From Spirochaetia bacterium UBA5550 (GTDB taxonomy: Bacteria > Spirochaetota > UBA4802 > UBA5550): a DNA stretch of 6,973 nt. This document shows positions 5,679 to 6,973 of the stretch, piece after piece; within the stretch, counting starts at the first letter, position 1, and the number at the start of each line of letters is the position of its first letter. Below the pieces are notes generated by a model, which saw only the letters and a program-made list of their open reading frames with translations, was not told the DNA's origin and made no database searches. The translations under genes were made by a program, and so were the position numbers. The stretch spans positions 16,563 through 23,535 of the forward strand of contig DINC01000120.1 of assembly GCA_002425885.1 (NCBI GenBank), read 5' to 3'.

Positions 5679-6911
5679 TCAGTCCAGTTCGTGTATAAGA
5701 AGGCCGTCGCGCAGCTTCGGCTCAAACCATGTTGACTTCGGCGGCATAATCATCCCCGCGTCTGAAACATTCATCAGCTGTTCGATCTCCGTTGGGTACA
5801 TTGAGAATGCCACTGCAAAATCTCCTGAATCCACGATCTTTTCCAGTTCAGCAGTCCCCCTGATTCCTCCGACAAAATCTATCCTTTTATCTTTTCTCGG
5901 ATCTTCAATACCAAGGAGCGGGGCAAGTATCTTCTTCTGAATTATTGTCACATCAAGCGATTCTATCGGGTCAGATGAAATTGTAAATGATGGCGCAAGA
6001 GTGTACCACTCCCCCCCTATATACATGGAGAATGTATTTACTTTTTCAGGGACTTTCACTCCGTTCTTTGTCACAGAGAAGTCCGCACTGATCTTTTCGA
6101 TGAAATCATCTTTACTCATACCATTAAGATCTTTCACCACGCGGTTGTATGAAAGGATCATAAGCTGCGAATGGGGGAATATTACGGAGAGGAATGAATT
6201 GAACTCCTCCTCCTCTGTGAAACTTTTATTCTTTTCACGCCTCATGTTCCCCACACGCACACCTGATGCAGCTCTGTGGTGCCCGTCAGCTATGTAAAGC
6301 TCATCATTTTCAAAGGATTCCACAAGTTTATCAACAAGAGAACTGTCTTCAATTATACGTACTATGTGGCGTATCCCGTCAGAGGCGGTAATATCATAAG
6401 CAGGTTCAATCTTCATCGCCTGTTCAATGAGAGCTTTCCTATCCGCGTTATTGTCCCTGTAAAAAAGAAATACCGGGCCTGTATTGGCATTCACAATGTC
6501 TGTGTGCCTTGTTCTGTCCAGTTCCTTCTCTTCGCGGGTTAGCTCATGTTTCTTGATAAGCCCTTTCATGTAATCATCTATGCTGGCACAGGCGACAATT
6601 CCGGTCTGCATCCTGCCGTTCATCACCTGGGAGTAAAGGTAGAGCATAGGTTTTGTATCTCTTACAAGGAATCCTTCTTTCACGAAGTGATTGAGTGTAT
6701 CTTTTGCCTTAAGATAAACTGCTTCTGAATACGGGTCTGTACCTACGGGGAGGTCCATCTCCGATCTTGTTATGTGGTAAAAATTATAGGGATTCTTGCC
6801 CGCAATCTCTACAACTTCGGGGAGGGAGACCACGTCATACGGGAGTTCCGCTATCTTATCAGCGAGCTCGCTCTTCGGTCTTAAAGCTTTGAAAGCTCTT
6901 ATCTTTGCCAT
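5679..6911 (-). CDS. DUF1015 family protein (ParB/SerK-like motif)
   Basis: A 410-residue cytoplasmic protein recognisable as DUF1015 (COG4198) along its whole length. Conserved marks include an N-terminal RAFKALRP (5-12), LPYDVVS (23-29), NPYNFYHITR (40-49), HELTREEKELDR (122-133), the strongest motif ADGHHRAASG (208-217), and the C-terminal PPKSTWFEPKL (390-400) with GLLIHEL. No signal peptide or membrane segment is seen. The DGHHR motif resembles that of ParB-like proteins including the free-serine kinase SerK, and DUF1015 genes often neighbour serA/serC in other bacteria; a role in serine metabolism is thus a hypothesis. No serine gene is in this window, so the context neither supports nor refutes it. 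Start: AGAGG (complement of 6923-6927) lies 11 bases before ATG 6911, slightly long spacing. The gene ends 3 bases from the convergent receiver-GGDEF gene, leaving no room for a terminator between them. Confidence 0.9.
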   Translation of the reverse strand: MAKIRAFKALRPKSELADKIAELPYDVVSLPEVVEIAGKNPYNFYHITRSEMDLPVGTDPYSEAVYLKAKDTLNHFVKEGFLVRDTKPMLYLYSQVMNGRMQTGIVACASIDDYMKGLIKKHELTREEKELDRTRHTDIVNANTGPVFLFYRDNNADRKALIEQAMKIEPAYDITASDGIRHIVRIIEDSSLVDKLVESFENDELYIADGHHRAASGVRVGNMRREKNKSFTEEEEFNSFLSVIFPHSQLMILSYNRVVKDLNGMSKDDFIEKISADFSVTKNGVKVPEKVNTFSMYIGGEWYTLAPSFTISSDPIESLDVTIIQKKILAPLLGIEDPRKDKRIDFVGGIRGTAELEKIVDSGDFAVAFSMYPTEIEQLMNVSDAGMIMPPKSTWFEPKLRDGLLIHELD

Positions 6912-6941
6912 TGAATATATTACCTCTTGTTGGATTTCATT

Positions 6942-6969
6942 ATTATGATTTAATTCATTAAAACATAAT
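6942..6969. promoter_or_regulatory. AT-rich dyad upstream of the DUF1015 gene
   Basis: ATTATGATTT (6942-6951) and AAAACATAAT (6960-6969) match as inverted arms at 9 of 10 positions around the 8-base spacer AATTCATT. It lies about 31-58 bases upstream of the DUF1015 start, where a promoter or operator would be. The outer half-site read on the minus strand is TTATGTTT, the same 8-mer found at 94-101 and 4690-4697. I could not identify a convincing -35/-10 pair here, and the window ends just beyond. Confidence 0.35.
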
Positions 6970-6973
6970 CCCG

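Noticed and set aside
5672..5682. Short palindrome CTGATTATCAG between the convergent stops, as a shared terminator
   Set aside because: Arms are 5 bp with a one-base centre and no T-run on either side; too small to terminate.
5590..5940. 116-codon plus-strand frame across the convergent junction
   Set aside because: It overlaps the end of the receiver-GGDEF gene and the antisense of the well-conserved DUF1015 C-terminus, with low-complexity serine-rich content; it is a shadow frame.

Overview
The window looks like chromosome from a Gram-negative (diderm) bacterium of moderate, mid-40s-looking GC content. Two points suggest this: a signal-peptide-bearing SppA-type protease preceded by what looks like an outer-membrane beta-barrel, and a c-di-GMP-type signalling protein. 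I cannot fix the phylum. The gene content would fit Deferribacterota, Nitrospirota, Spirochaetota or similar lineages, but no rRNA or other phylogenetic marker is present.

Layout. Bases 1-95 hold a degenerate GTCATT/AATGAC intergenic repeat. Bases 96-1473 are a tight two-gene unit on the plus strand: an EI24/CysZ-like membrane protein and thymidylate kinase (tmk), with one base between stop and start. Bases 1474-1574 hold no supported gene. Bases 1575-2049 are a compact 475-bp cassette: a 29-bp inverted repeat on each side (28 of 29 matching) enclosing a DUF559 (Vsr/PD-(D/E)XK-like) nuclease gene that carries a one-base deletion and is broken as it stands. Bases 2114-4546 encode an 810-residue SppA-family S49 protease with both catalytic residues of the dyad and an extra beta-rich N-terminal domain. 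Bases 4547-4733 hold three consecutive hairpins, one resembling a Rho-independent terminator, then a well-spaced promoter with a palindrome over its -10. Bases 4734-5675 encode a receiver-GGDEF protein whose phosphorylation and cyclase residues are all lost, while the inhibitory-site RxxD for c-di-GMP is kept at the canonical spacing. On the minus strand, bases 5679-6911 encode a DUF1015 protein that converges tail-to-tail with a 3-bp gap. The last 62 bases are its upstream region, with an AT-rich dyad.

How it fits together. These are mostly housekeeping or signalling genes without one shared pathway. tmk makes dTDP, the EI24/CysZ-like gene is translationally coupled to it, and the SppA-like protein would act in the envelope on signal peptides or mislocalised proteins. 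The receiver-GGDEF protein is best read as a c-di-GMP receptor rather than an enzyme. The points most worth a second look are the inverted-repeat DUF559 cassette with its broken gene, the barrel-protease fusion, the c-di-GMP receptor reading of the degenerate protein, and a shared TTATGTTT half-site in dyads at the 5' ends of three genes.
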